The notes below the pieces were generated by a model that did no database searches, was not told the origin of the DNA, and saw only the letters and a program-made list of their open reading frames with translations. Shown here piece after piece: positions 15,833 to 25,415 of a stretch of DNA of 64,000 bases (position 1 is its first letter; each line of letters opens with the position of its first letter). The position numbers and the translations under genes were made by a program. The DNA is from Deefgea chitinilytica (lineage in GTDB: Bacteria; Pseudomonadota; Gammaproteobacteria; Burkholderiales; Chitinibacteraceae): the NCBI RefSeq assembly GCF_016881405.1, contig NZ_WOFE01000001.1, positions 992,001 through 1,056,000 of the forward strand. The letters are read 5' to 3'.

Positions 15833-18371
15833 ACGCCTCAAATCTCAATTACTACCACTCGCACTGGTTTTGTGCGCAGTGAACACACATGCTCATGCTT
15901 ATAAAATAAGCGAGGAATGGCGAAATTTTCGCACCTATCCCCGGACAGAGCGAGCTTATGCACTATTAAAAAAAGGTGATTTAGCTGGCGCACGCAATCT
16001 TTTTGAGCAAGTTTATCAAATAAATCCCAAACGCAAAGACATTAGCTTCGAACTAGCCAGAATTTGCGCTCGTCAAGCGGATATTGCTTGCATTGACGCG
16101 ATAGCTCAAAAATGGATATCTCGCCAACCCGAGGATGCAACCGGGTACATGCTAAAAGGCTACATTGGATACTTAACAAAGAATGAATCACAAATCATTA
16201 AATACGCCCCGCTTGCTCTGCAGCGCCCCGGTGCGCCTGAAACCTTTCGCAGCTCCTTAGCAGAAGCTTGGGTTGCCGCTTTAATAAACAGTGATGATGC
16301 AACGGCAATCAAACAGGCAGAGCAACTCCTCAAGACCCAAAAAATTAGTATCGCTGGCGACAAGCTAGTGCAATGGGAACAACATCGTCAATCGGCGCAA
16401 CAGGCAAGCCAAGGCAAGCAACCCATCACGAAACAATTTCAACAGGAAGGCGAAGACAAAACCGGTACAGCACCATCTGAACTAAGTAAACAGGTGGCAA
16501 CGCAAGCGGCAAGACAAAATAGAAATCCAGCGCAAAGCACTTACACAAAAAGCAAGGGTATATCACCACAGTCATTACCAGCAAAAACTAAAGAGCCAAT
16601 ACCCCAGTTTCCTTATGCAGAATTGAATCAAGCAGAGCGAAACAATCAACTTTCCGTCCACCTTATTGCGTTGGCTGAGCAACAGCAAAACGCAGTCTTT
16701 TTAAATAAGGTATCGCGCTTACAGTCGGATCATTTATTCAATCCAGCGTTACAAGCCTCTCTAGCTAGAGGACTACAAACACAGCACTGTGACCTGCTTT
16801 TGGCTATCACGCCAATTGAAACCAACGCGAAACTCACAACCCCATACAGCCAAATGGCTGCTGCGTTTTGCAGCAAAAACAATCCGCGCCGTGCGGCAGG
16901 GCATTTTGCCGCCGTCAATCAACTTCGCTCGCAAAATAATCAGTCACCCGATCTGATCGCTCTGCGTGGGGAAGGCGACGCACTCATGGCAGATGGACAA
17001 ACCGAGCAGGCCATGCAGCGTTGGTACCAATTACTGCAGATTGAACCGCAAGCTCAGCTCGGGGAAACTTTAGCTGCTTACGCCCTACATAATCCACAAT
17101 TTACAATTAGCCACTCGATCGCTAATCGCTTTCCTCAGTATTTTCCTGCGGGCTCATTAGCACTTCAACAAGCTCGGCATGCGGTTAATAATGGCGATTA
17201 CAACAATGCCGTGCAATTATTTTCCCGATCCCTAACGGAAAACCCAGATGCGGACATCTGGTATGAACTCTCCCTACTCCACAAAAAAAATCAACAGTCC
17301 GCTAAGCAGGGTGAAGCGCTGGCAATGGCGATCAAACTCGCCCCCCAAAACGCATTATTTCACGCGGAATATGGTTTCTGGCTCATCAATGCGCAAGACA
17401 ACGTCGCCGCACTCGAAAATTTACAAGAAGCCATCCGTCTCGAGCCAACACGCATTGAACTACAACCCCAAATTGCCTTTTTACACATGCAACAAGGTAA
17501 TCGCGAAGCAGCAATCATCGATTTACGCGCCAGCATTGATCAACACGCCGCAATACAAGCAAAAATGGGTATCAGTGGCGATGCCGCCACCCAACAACTC
17601 TTTAATTGGCAACGTAATGTACAAACACTTGAAGATCGTTGGAATTGGCTAGTTAACACTCAAATCCGACTCAACACAGCCCCCGATACGAGTAGCGCAA
17701 CCAGCCCTGTTCAATATGGGCAATACAATGGCTACATTAATACGGCCCTCACCTATCGACTCGATCCAATTCGGGATGCCGCACGCCCAACTTGGATTTT
17801 TGTACGAGCCAATCAAGGCCTGAACGATCAGTCACTCAGCTTTACGCCCGATAAAACACTTGGCCTTGGTGTGACACAGCGCTTATTAAAAGACTATATG
17901 GTGATTGGCTCAGCAGAATGGCTATACCGCACCGAAGCAACCTACAAAAATGACATGATGGTACGCTTATCTGGCTCGCATTCAATCAACACGGACTGGC
18001 AACCTACTGGAAACAATTGGCTCACATTCAATCTGTACGGTGATGCCGCCTGGCTCGTCCGTGCTGAAAGCTATTACCTGACTACCTCAGTTGAAGCTGG
18101 TCAACAATACCGCTTACCGTGGCTCGACGGCAAATCAACTTTAATGCCTTTTATAAGTAGTATCGCCACTGCCAACAACGACAACCCCACGCATACTATC
18201 GTTAGCAGAGTCGATGTGGGCGTAGGGCTGGCATTGCAAACTTGGCATGGCGCAGATCCTTGGCGCGCCCCCGACTTACGTCAACGCCTTTCACTTGAAG
18301 TGAGACAAGCTATTGGTGGCAATACAGATGACGACTTTGCGGTACTCTTGCGTTGGGGGCTATTTCATTGA
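15792..18371 (+). CDS. nfrA: NfrA-like outer-membrane TPR/beta-barrel polysaccharide exporter
   Basis: An 859-residue exported protein. A long signal peptide ends at about residue 36 (VNTHAHA). The periplasmic part has TPR-like helical repeats (for example RTERAYALLKKGDLAGARNLFEQ and the run from about 390 to 590). The last ~250 residues are beta-strand rich with alternating patterns, as in the C-terminal domain of NfrA, and end RWGLFH. In E. coli NfrA is the outer-membrane receptor of phage N4 and works with NfrB to export a glycan. The start overlaps the nfrB-like gene by 41 bases. A low-complexity Gln/Lys stretch lies at about 195-270. Confidence 0.78.
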   Translation: MISQTYTREKIITKRLKSQLLPLALVLCAVNTHAHAYKISEEWRNFRTYPRTERAYALLKKGDLAGARNLFEQVYQINPKRKDISFELARICARQADIACIDAIAQKWISRQPEDATGYMLKGYIGYLTKNESQIIKYAPLALQRPGAPETFRSSLAEAWVAALINSDDATAIKQAEQLLKTQKISIAGDKLVQWEQHRQSAQQASQGKQPITKQFQQEGEDKTGTAPSELSKQVATQAARQNRNPAQSTYTKSKGISPQSLPAKTKEPIPQFPYAELNQAERNNQLSVHLIALAEQQQNAVFLNKVSRLQSDHLFNPALQASLARGLQTQHCDLLLAITPIETNAKLTTPYSQMAAAFCSKNNPRRAAGHFAAVNQLRSQNNQSPDLIALRGEGDALMADGQTEQAMQRWYQLLQIEPQAQLGETLAAYALHNPQFTISHSIANRFPQYFPAGSLALQQARHAVNNGDYNNAVQLFSRSLTENPDADIWYELSLLHKKNQQSAKQGEALAMAIKLAPQNALFHAEYGFWLINAQDNVAALENLQEAIRLEPTRIELQPQIAFLHMQQGNREAAIIDLRASIDQHAAIQAKMGISGDAATQQLFNWQRNVQTLEDRWNWLVNTQIRLNTAPDTSSATSPVQYGQYNGYINTALTYRLDPIRDAARPTWIFVRANQGLNDQSLSFTPDKTLGLGVTQRLLKDYMVIGSAEWLYRTEATYKNDMMVRLSGSHSINTDWQPTGNNWLTFNLYGDAAWLVRAESYYLTTSVEAGQQYRLPWLDGKSTLMPFISSIATANNDNPTHTIVSRVDVGVGLALQTWHGADPWRAPDLRQRLSLEVRQAIGGNTDDDFAVLLRWGLFH

Positions 18372-19321
18372 AATTAAAAGGTTTGCTGTTGATTTTATTG
18401 CTTAGTTCAAACTGGGTCTTCGCCAACCCCGTTTGCACGCCAGCAAAAGATAAAATCATCATTTACCAACCTTGGGCTTCACATGCTAATTTAACAAGCG
18501 CCCAACTCAATTCAATCGGAAAAACGTTAAACAATTCTGGCTATACACACTTACTGCTGCAATGGAATCGTTATGGAGAACACAGCTACACTAGTGACCA
18601 TCAAAGCTATTGGATTCATGATATCTCAAATAAAAAAAACAAAATCATAGAGGGTTTGTATGCAGACCCTCAGTTTTTTAGTGCATTAAAATTATCAGAT
18701 GCCGAATTAGATTCGTATTTATCAAAATTACGAAAAAAGAGCTTTGATGAAGCTAAATATTTATCACTCAGAACTACACACCGCATTCGTGGATGGTACT
18801 TACCCGAAGAAATCGATGATTTAAATTGGCGTAGTGAAACCCGCCAACGGATACTAAGCAATCATTTCAAAATTTTGGTCAGTGCCTTACGAAAGCTCCA
18901 CCCTGATACCCCAGTCTATGCCTCCACTTTTTTTGGTGGGCACACAACGCCACAAGACTACGCAAACTTTCTCAACAAAATCCACTTAGAAACTGGGATT
19001 ATTTGGATGGTCCAAGATGGTCAAGGCGTCTTCCGATCACCTCGACCCAATACACTACGATATTTAAGTGCCGTTAATAAGACCTTACCTTCCAACGCAT
19101 GGCTAGGACTGTTAGAAAATTTTACCGAATTAAATCAAACCAGCGAAAACAGGTTTTGCCCTGCGAGCACAACTGAAATAAAAGAAAGACAAAAACTATG
19201 GTGCGCGGCGACAGGACGTGAGCCTGACGTCTATTTTTCGCTAAATCAACTCAACAATCAGTTACTAGGTCATCAAAATAGCAAATGTACGACGCGAAGA
19301 GGTCATATCGCCCCCAATTAA
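18368..19321 (+). CDS. DUF4434 glycosidase-like exported protein (3' end frameshifted)
   Basis: An exported protein of ~317 residues as it reads now. A signal peptide (LLLILLLSSNWVFA) leads into a TIM-barrel-like DUF4434 domain: IIIYQPWASHANLT, YTHLLLQWNRYG, GWYLPEEIDDLNW and VYASTFFGG. Family proteins resemble glycoside hydrolases. TTG 18368 is preferred: GGGGG lies 8 bases upstream and the codon overlaps the nfrA stop (TTGA). After an A4 run at 19275-19278 the frame changes; dropping one A continues as GHQIANVRREEVISPP and on to a stop at 19404-19406, giving ~345 residues. The present ending (after about residue 303) is therefore probably wrong or mutant. Confidence 0.72.
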   Translation: MKLKGLLLILLLSSNWVFANPVCTPAKDKIIIYQPWASHANLTSAQLNSIGKTLNNSGYTHLLLQWNRYGEHSYTSDHQSYWIHDISNKKNKIIEGLYADPQFFSALKLSDAELDSYLSKLRKKSFDEAKYLSLRTTHRIRGWYLPEEIDDLNWRSETRQRILSNHFKILVSALRKLHPDTPVYASTFFGGHTTPQDYANFLNKIHLETGIIWMVQDGQGVFRSPRPNTLRYLSAVNKTLPSNAWLGLLENFTELNQTSENRFCPASTTEIKERQKLWCAATGREPDVYFSLNQLNNQLLGHQNSKCTTRRGHIAPN

Positions 19322-19446
19322 TGCATTTCTATACGACATATATTTAGACCAAAAACTACACCCCAACACAGAAATTCAATTCGTACTTGAGCTTGGCAAT
19401 AAATAGTCAATATTAAATCATAAACGTTTAATTAATAAGGCTGTTC

Positions 19447-21066
19447 ATGGCAGATGAATTATCACAAGCACATGTGCTTATAGCGGATGATGCACCAACT
19501 GTCAGACAATCGCTGCGAATGACGCTCGCGCAATGTGGCATCAATCGAGTCGATGCCGCCAGCAGCATCGGAGAGACGCGTCGTCGGTTGCGAAACGCAC
19601 AGTATGACGCCGTTTTATGTGACTATCACTTTGGTGAAGGCATGAATGGCCAAGAACTACTTGAAGAACTTCGCCAAAGTGGTGAATTGCCACTCTACAC
19701 CATTTGGATCATGATTACAGCCGAATCGGCCTACGAAAAAGTTGTTGCCGTCGCTGAAATTGGCCCCGATGATTATCTGATCAAACCCTTTACGAGTGCC
19801 CTACTGACGCAACGACTCACGCTCGCTTGGAGACGCAAACGTTTCTTAAAACCAATCTATGACAAAATCAACGAAGATGACATCAGTGGGGCAATCGCGG
19901 AAGCTAAGTCATTAATTCCCAAAGCCGAAGGTTTTCGTGGTGATTTAATGCGTTTGCTCAGCAGCCTATTGCTCGAAGCAGGACAAGTTGAACAAGCACG
20001 ACTGCTATTTGAGGAAATTCTTTCGCAACGTATGATCCCCTGGGCCAAGCTTGGATTAGCCAAGGCGCTTATACGTCTAGGTAAAAAAAATCTTGCCGAA
20101 AGCACACTGCAAGCAGCCATTGTAGAACATGCGCAATATGTCGATGCCTATGAGGAATTAGCATCAATGTATATGGCCGATGGTCGCGTTGACCAAGCGA
20201 TGGCGGTTTTTGAAAAATGCCTCGCGATGACCCCGAATAATGTCAGCCGCTTACAAAAAGCCGGCAATCTAGCGAATATGCTAGGCGACTCAGCCAAAGC
20301 TAAATCGTTACTAGAACAAGCCGTAAAATGTGGCGGCAATTCGTCTGCACTCAGTGCAGACACCGTACTGCAGCTGGCGCTAGCAGCTCGCAGAGAAAAC
20401 AACTCATCAGACTCAGAAAAATACCTTCGCCTAGTAAAAGAAATTGCCCGCAAAGACAATACAGTTAAAAACAAAATCATCGACATTATTGCTACAGCCA
20501 TTTACGAAGGAAAACCGCAATTACTTAACGAACTCGAGGTTTATTTTAGTCACGCAGAAATGACCCAGGAAATGGCAACCAGCTTTATTATGGCAGCCGA
20601 TCTAATCTGCCCCGCCACGATTGAAGGCGAAGAGCCTAGCGGTGAAACGCCCCCCTATAAATGGCTCAAGCACATTGCGCAGCGCTTTATTACCACTCGT
20701 CATGTTTCAGGCTTATTAGAAAGTGCGGCGACGATGCGCCCAATTTGGAAAGACTACATCCAGCAAATTGGACAAGAAATAAATGATTTAAATAACAGTG
20801 GTGTGCAGCACATGCTGCGATCCGAATATACCGAGGCGATTGACCTGCTACTGCCAAACGCGCAAAGCACTTGCAATAATCGGCTTATGCTATCGGCCAG
20901 TCATGCCATAGTTAAATACATAAAAAACGTTGATACACTAGAAACCAAAGAACGAAACGCCCTAATTACGATTGCCAGTGGTTTTATCGACCGACTTAGC
21001 GGCATGATCGATGCGGGCACCCATCACAGCCTAAACCAAGACCTGCAACAACTCTTTCAGCGTTGA
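19447..21066 (+). CDS. Response regulator receiver protein with TPR repeats
   Basis: A 539-residue cytoplasmic protein. An N-terminal receiver domain has the acidic pair DD at 14-15, phospho-acceptor Asp59 in AVLCDYHF and Lys113 in DDYLIKPF. The rest is helical with TPR-type repeats (about 140-330, for example AYEELASMYMADGRVDQAMAVFEKCL). There is no DNA-binding output domain, so signalling probably works by protein contacts. It follows the Nfr cluster after 125 bases on the same strand; a direct link to polysaccharide control is only suggested by position. Confidence 0.82.
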   Translation: MADELSQAHVLIADDAPTVRQSLRMTLAQCGINRVDAASSIGETRRRLRNAQYDAVLCDYHFGEGMNGQELLEELRQSGELPLYTIWIMITAESAYEKVVAVAEIGPDDYLIKPFTSALLTQRLTLAWRRKRFLKPIYDKINEDDISGAIAEAKSLIPKAEGFRGDLMRLLSSLLLEAGQVEQARLLFEEILSQRMIPWAKLGLAKALIRLGKKNLAESTLQAAIVEHAQYVDAYEELASMYMADGRVDQAMAVFEKCLAMTPNNVSRLQKAGNLANMLGDSAKAKSLLEQAVKCGGNSSALSADTVLQLALAARRENNSSDSEKYLRLVKEIARKDNTVKNKIIDIIATAIYEGKPQLLNELEVYFSHAEMTQEMATSFIMAADLICPATIEGEEPSGETPPYKWLKHIAQRFITTRHVSGLLESAATMRPIWKDYIQQIGQEINDLNNSGVQHMLRSEYTEAIDLLLPNAQSTCNNRLMLSASHAIVKYIKNVDTLETKERNALITIASGFIDRLSGMIDAGTHHSLNQDLQQLFQR

Positions 21067-21075
21067 TGCAGCAAT

Positions 21076-21585
21076 TCAAGTGGGGTAAATGGCCACATCC
21101 ACCAAGATTGGCTTTAATACTTGAATACAGGCCGCAGGACTCATTCCGACCAAAAAACCTCTTCGGCCACCATTGATGTAGATTTTCTCTAACTCAGCAA
21201 TCGAAGCCTGCATATATACTGGCATGATTTTTTTCGTCCCAAACGGTGATGTTCCACCGACGACGAAACCACTGTGCTTATTTGCAATCTCCGGCGCACA
21301 AGGGTTAATCGTTTTACAAGCAATAATCCGTGCCAAATTTTTCGTGGACACTTCACAATCGCCATGCATTAAAACCACCATCGGCTGTTTTTTCTCATTT
21401 TCCATAATCAGCGTTTTAATCACGATTCGCTCTGGTACCCCCAGTTCTCGTGCCGATACGGCAGTACCACCGCGCTCTTCATAATCGTATAGATGCTCCG
21501 TGTACTGAATTTTATTAGCCCGCAGCATGCGTATTGCGGTGGTCACCGGAATTTTTTCACTCACCATCATCCCCACTGTGTTCAT
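21076..21585 (-). CDS. ybaK: Cys-tRNA(Pro)/Cys-tRNA(Cys) deacylase YbaK
   Basis: A 169-residue member of the YbaK/EbsC editing family. IPVTTAIRMLRANKI at the N-terminus, VIKTLIMENEKKQPMVVLMHGD, the conserved Lys in STKNLAR and GGTSPFGTKKIMPVYM are family hallmarks. YbaK removes cysteine mischarged on tRNA-Pro in trans. The length is normal. A downstream GTG at 21564 preceded by GGGG is a possible alternative start. It is divergent from selO with short spacing. Confidence 0.92.
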   Translation of the reverse strand: MNTVGMMVSEKIPVTTAIRMLRANKIQYTEHLYDYEERGGTAVSARELGVPERIVIKTLIMENEKKQPMVVLMHGDCEVSTKNLARIIACKTINPCAPEIANKHSGFVVGGTSPFGTKKIMPVYMQASIAELEKIYINGGRRGFLVGMSPAACIQVLKPILVDVAIYPT

Positions 21586-21630
21586 TTACGGCATAATATC
21601 CGAGTAAATTACTCAAGAATTATTAAAACT

Positions 21631-23094
21631 ATGCCTTTACAATTTGCTCAACTGCCACCTGCACTGCGTTGGCAAGAACTCGGCACCGAATTTTACCAAG
21701 CCTGCCCAAGCACCCCAATGGCACAGGCTCACACCGTGGCATGGAATGCAGAATTCGCGCAAGCACTCGGTTTAGCCGAACTGACTCAGCAACACCAAAT
21801 CGCAGATTATCTAATTGGCAATCAAACCCCGCAAGGCCAGACCCCTTTGGCAACCGTGTACTCAGGGCATCAATTTGGTATCAACGCAGGTCAACTAGGT
21901 GATGGCCGTGCTTTATTAATCGCAGAATTAACCGATCCAGAAGCTACTCGATGGGAAATTCAACTTAAAGGGGCCGGACCAACCCCGTACTCGCGACGTG
22001 GCGATGGAAGAGCGGTATTGCGCTCAACCATCCGTGAATACTTATGCTCCGAAGCGATGCATGGGTTAGGTATACCAACTACACGCGCCTTAGCGATCGG
22101 CAGTGCGCAACATACAGTGTGGCGAGAAACACGTGAGCGTGCTGCTGTTCTGACTCGGCTAGCGCCCACGTTCGTCCGTTTTGGCCATTTCGAGCATTTC
22201 TATTACCACGGTCAACCTCAAGCACTACAGAAACTCGCTGACTGGGTAATTTCGCACCACTATCCAGAATGCCAATCCAATACCAACCCCTATCTAGCGC
22301 TGCTCAACGCTGTGATTTACCGAACCGCCAAGCTCATTGCGCAATGGCAGGCAGTTGGTTTTTGCCATGGGGTGATGAATTCAGACAATATGTCTATTTT
22401 AGGATTAACACTAGACTATGGACCATTCGGTTTTTTAGATGGCTTTAATCCAGCACACATTTGTAATCACTCTGACGATACGGGTCGCTATGCTTATCAG
22501 CAGCAACCACAAATCGGCTTATGGAATTTGCATTGTCTTGCACAAGCACTGATGCCGCTGGTTTCCAAAGATGACTTACTCGCAGCACTCGCCAATTACC
22601 AAGATCTGTTTGAAAGCGCATTTGCTGAAGAACTGCGGAAGAAACTAGGTTTTTCAAATTGGTACGAATCAGACTGGAGCTTAGCGACTGAATTATTTGA
22701 ATTAATGCAAGCCGCACAGACTGACTGGACCATCTTCTGGCGTACCTTGTCGCACTGGATTACCGAGCAAAACGACACTCGGCTCAGCGACTTAATTCTG
22801 CATCGCGAAGGTTTACAAAACTGGCTGCAACAATATCGCAAACGCTTGACTATCGATGCTCAGGAACCGAAGCAACGCAGTAGCTTGATGCTCAATAGCA
22901 ATCCTAAGTACATTTTGCGCAATCATTTGGCAGAAATAGCCATTCGCAAAGCTGAAAATGAACACGATTTTTCGGAAATTGAGCGACTACGACACTGCCT
23001 GAGCAATCCATACCGTGAGCAAAACGAATATGAGTCATACGCTCAACTACCACCAGACTGGGCTAGCACACTCTCTGTAAGTTGCTCATCCTAG
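21631..23094 (+). CDS. selO: Protein adenylyltransferase SelO (YdiU)
   Basis: A 487-residue pseudokinase-fold enzyme that AMPylates protein Ser/Thr/Tyr residues, in E. coli linked to redox homeostasis. Motifs include YSGHQFGINAGQLGDGRA, LKGAGPTPYSRRGDGRAVLRS, REYLCSEAMHGLGIPTTRAL, HGVMNSDNMSILG (active site) and LDYGPFGFLD. The protein ends in CSS: Cys485 stands at the place of the selenocysteine in eukaryotic SelO. ATG 21631 begins the family-like MPLQFAQLPPALRW; the open frame upstream to 21493 is antisense to ybaK and is not used. Confidence 0.95.
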   Translation: MPLQFAQLPPALRWQELGTEFYQACPSTPMAQAHTVAWNAEFAQALGLAELTQQHQIADYLIGNQTPQGQTPLATVYSGHQFGINAGQLGDGRALLIAELTDPEATRWEIQLKGAGPTPYSRRGDGRAVLRSTIREYLCSEAMHGLGIPTTRALAIGSAQHTVWRETRERAAVLTRLAPTFVRFGHFEHFYYHGQPQALQKLADWVISHHYPECQSNTNPYLALLNAVIYRTAKLIAQWQAVGFCHGVMNSDNMSILGLTLDYGPFGFLDGFNPAHICNHSDDTGRYAYQQQPQIGLWNLHCLAQALMPLVSKDDLLAALANYQDLFESAFAEELRKKLGFSNWYESDWSLATELFELMQAAQTDWTIFWRTLSHWITEQNDTRLSDLILHREGLQNWLQQYRKRLTIDAQEPKQRSSLMLNSNPKYILRNHLAEIAIRKAENEHDFSEIERLRHCLSNPYREQNEYESYAQLPPDWASTLSVSCSS

Positions 23095-23206
23095 CACTTT
23101 GATATTTATTTAACAGAAATCTGATTTAAAACCATAAACGAGGCTACGAAGGAGTGTTTATTCTGCGATAATCGGCACCTTCTTTGTTTTGTAACACAAA
23201 TAACAC

Positions 23207-24676
23207 ATGCCTGAAATATTCAGTGGTTTAGACACCTTCGCCGCAATTAGCCTCGCACTGGCCATCCTTTTTGTTTTAGCTTACGAATTTATTAATGGCT
23301 TTCATGATACTGCCAACGCAGTTGCTACCGTCATCTACACCAAGGCAATGCCAGCACATGTCGCGGTATTTGCCTCTGGTTGCTTCAATTTTTTAGGCGT
23401 GATTCTGGGGGGGTTAGGTGTCGCGTATGCCATCATTCATTTACTTCCCGTTGATTTACTGCTGAATGTCAATAGTAGCCACGGCCTTATCATGGTCTTT
23501 TCGCTATTAACAGCCGCGATTGTATGGAATTTAGGCACATGGTACCTGGGGATTCCAGCATCAAGCTCTCATACTCTAATCGGTTCGATTTTAGGCGTAG
23601 GGATCATGCATGCGATCCTCACTGGTCATCACTGGTTGCACGGCATCAACACGCAAAAAGCAATCGATATCCTACTCTCTTTACTCATTTCACCGGCAAT
23701 GGGGATGATCTTGGCGGGCATTTTACTGATTGCCCTCAAAAAGTACTTCAGCCAATCACATATGCACCTTACGCCAGAAGAACGTAAAAACATTGACGGT
23801 AAAAAACACCCACCATTCTGGACCCGTGTAACACTCATCGCCTCGGCAATGGGGTTGAGCTTTGCACATGGCTCCAATGATGGCCAAAAAGGGATTGGCT
23901 TAGTTATGCTAGTTCTGGTTGGCTTAGCACCTGGCAATTTCGTCCTCGATCGCAGCAGCAGTATTTATGACATCGAACGCACCCGTGATGCCGCAATTCA
24001 TATCAGAGATTTTTACACGCAAAACGCTGACAAAATCAACCCTAACATTCCACTGGGCTCTGCTAATCACACCTTGCCGGCTCAATTTGAATGTAAATCT
24101 GAAATTACATTAGCGGCCATCAATAAACTCGATACGATGCTCGGCAATATCAGTAGCTATAATCAATTAAGCACCGATGAGCGTATTGCAGCGCGCCGCA
24201 TCTTACTGTGCGTGGACGATACGGCTAAAAAAATATCCAAATTACCTATTTGGGCCTCCCACGAAAAACACAGCCTCGATAAGTTCCGCAAAGATCTTAC
24301 GGCCACGACTGAATACGCGCCGCAATGGGTGATTATTGCTGTTGCATTGGCGCTAGGCCTTGGCACCATGGTAGGTTGGCGTCGGATTGTGTACACAGTA
24401 GGGGAAAAGATTGGCAATAAAGGTATGACTTATGCGCAAGGTAATGCCGCACAAATCACTGCAGCGGCTGCCATTGGGATTGCGAGCTGGACGGGAATGC
24501 CAGTATCAACGACACATATTTTATCATCCGCGGTAGCCGGCACGATGGTTGCCAACAAAAGCGGGCTTCAAGCCAGCACCATTAAGAATATTGCGATTGC
24601 GTGGGTACTCACACTACCTGTCACTGTCGTAATGTCAGGCGGGCTATTCTGGATAGCCAGCAAATTATTTGTCTAA
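23207..24676 (+). CDS. pitA: PiT-family inorganic phosphate transporter
   Basis: A 489-residue inner-membrane Pho4-family carrier for metal-phosphate driven by protons. The duplicated signature is seen twice: FINGFHDTANAVATVIYT near residue 27 and SFAHGSNDGQKGIG near residue 222. About ten hydrophobic segments surround a central hydrophilic loop (about 250-385). The pattern GTWYLGIPASSSHTLIGSILG and the later SWTGMPVSTTHILSSAVAG are also typical. Single gene, closed by the terminator at 24720. Confidence 0.93.
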   Translation: MPEIFSGLDTFAAISLALAILFVLAYEFINGFHDTANAVATVIYTKAMPAHVAVFASGCFNFLGVILGGLGVAYAIIHLLPVDLLLNVNSSHGLIMVFSLLTAAIVWNLGTWYLGIPASSSHTLIGSILGVGIMHAILTGHHWLHGINTQKAIDILLSLLISPAMGMILAGILLIALKKYFSQSHMHLTPEERKNIDGKKHPPFWTRVTLIASAMGLSFAHGSNDGQKGIGLVMLVLVGLAPGNFVLDRSSSIYDIERTRDAAIHIRDFYTQNADKINPNIPLGSANHTLPAQFECKSEITLAAINKLDTMLGNISSYNQLSTDERIAARRILLCVDDTAKKISKLPIWASHEKHSLDKFRKDLTATTEYAPQWVIIAVALALGLGTMVGWRRIVYTVGEKIGNKGMTYAQGNAAQITAAAAIGIASWTGMPVSTTHILSSAVAGTMVANKSGLQASTIKNIAIAWVLTLPVTVVMSGGLFWIASKLFV

Positions 24677-24719
24677 TTTAACTGCCGATCAAATCCATTC
24701 TTAACGTAGCGAAAACAGC

Positions 24720-24767
24720 CCCCTCAATCGATTGAATTTTAATCCATGAAATTGAGGGGTATTTTTT
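24720..24767 (+). terminator. Intrinsic terminator after pitA
   Basis: CCCCTCAAT (24720-24728) pairs with ATTGAGGGG (24751-24759), 22-base loop, followed by TATTTTTT. Lies between convergent pitA and the DUF2892 gene. Confidence 0.82.
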
Positions 24768-24961
24768 CAATCTACCTTCTTAACTGGACAAGTATTAAAG
24801 CCAAATAACTTATACAACGGGCAACTTCTCAACAAACCAGTCACCAACGGCACCACGCCAACCCAGCCCCAAGCCCCGATAAAGCCCAAGGCTGTCGCAA
24901 GGATCAACAACACCCCCAAAACCACTCTGAGAATACGATCAAAACCACCCACATTGTTCAT
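24767..24961 (-). CDS. DUF2892 small membrane protein
   Basis: A 64-residue protein with two hydrophobic segments (VVLGVLLILATALGFIGAWG and VGVVPLVTGLL) and the end RSCPLYKLFGFNTCP, the DUF2892 (YgaP-like) signature with two conserved cysteines. Such proteins often neighbour rhodanese or sulfide-detoxification genes. A perfect AAGGAGG precedes the start. It follows trxC by 16 bases, so it is probably the third gene of the blh-trxC operon. Confidence 0.88.
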   Translation of the reverse strand: MNNVGGFDRILRVVLGVLLILATALGFIGAWGWVGVVPLVTGLLRSCPLYKLFGFNTCPVKKVD

Positions 24962-24977
24962 CTCACACCTCCTTGGG

Positions 24978-25406
24978 TCATAAGAATTGCATCAACCACG
25001 CCTTAAACTGCCCAGCTGATAACGCACCTGAAACACGCTCTAGTTCAACACCACCATCAAATACCGCTAATGTGGGAATACTACGAACACGATATTGTTG
25101 CCCCAAGGCTGGCTGAGCCTCAGTATCGGCCTTAATAAATAGCACCTTTCCTGCCATTGACTCGGCAGCAGCCGTAAATGTAGGAGCAAATGACTGACAA
25201 GGACCGCACCAAGGCGCCCAGAAATCAACCACAACAGGCAATTTGCTCCATTTTAAAATTGCTGCAAGATTGTCTGAGTTTGCTGGTACTGGCGCCCCCA
25301 GAAACAAGGGGCGATGACAGCCCCCGCAATTTGGTGACTCTGCCAATCGATTCGCTTCTAAACGATTTGTTACGTGGCAATGTGGGCATTCAATCAAGAG
25401 GCTCAT
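24978..25406 (-). CDS. trxC: Thioredoxin 2
   Basis: A 142-residue thioredoxin 2. Cys7/Cys10 and Cys27/Cys30 form the N-terminal zinc-binding extension special to TrxC, and the redox-active WCGPC has its cysteines at 67 and 70. The cis-Pro segment is RSIPTLAVFDGG. It reduces cytosolic disulfides and in E. coli is induced under oxidative stress. AAGGAAAG precedes the start, 9 bases after the blh stop, so the two are one operon; a role in reducing persulfides is a fair inference from this context. Confidence 0.94.
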   Translation of the reverse strand: MSLLIECPHCHVTNRLEANRLAESPNCGGCHRPLFLGAPVPANSDNLAAILKWSKLPVVVDFWAPWCGPCQSFAPTFTAAAESMAGKVLFIKADTEAQPALGQQYRVRSIPTLAVFDGGVELERVSGALSAGQFKAWLMQFL

Positions 25407-25415
25407 TTACTTTCC

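Noticed and set aside
21493-21630. N-terminal extension of SelO
   Set aside because: The extra 46 codons are antisense to ybaK and the family start fits ATG 21631.
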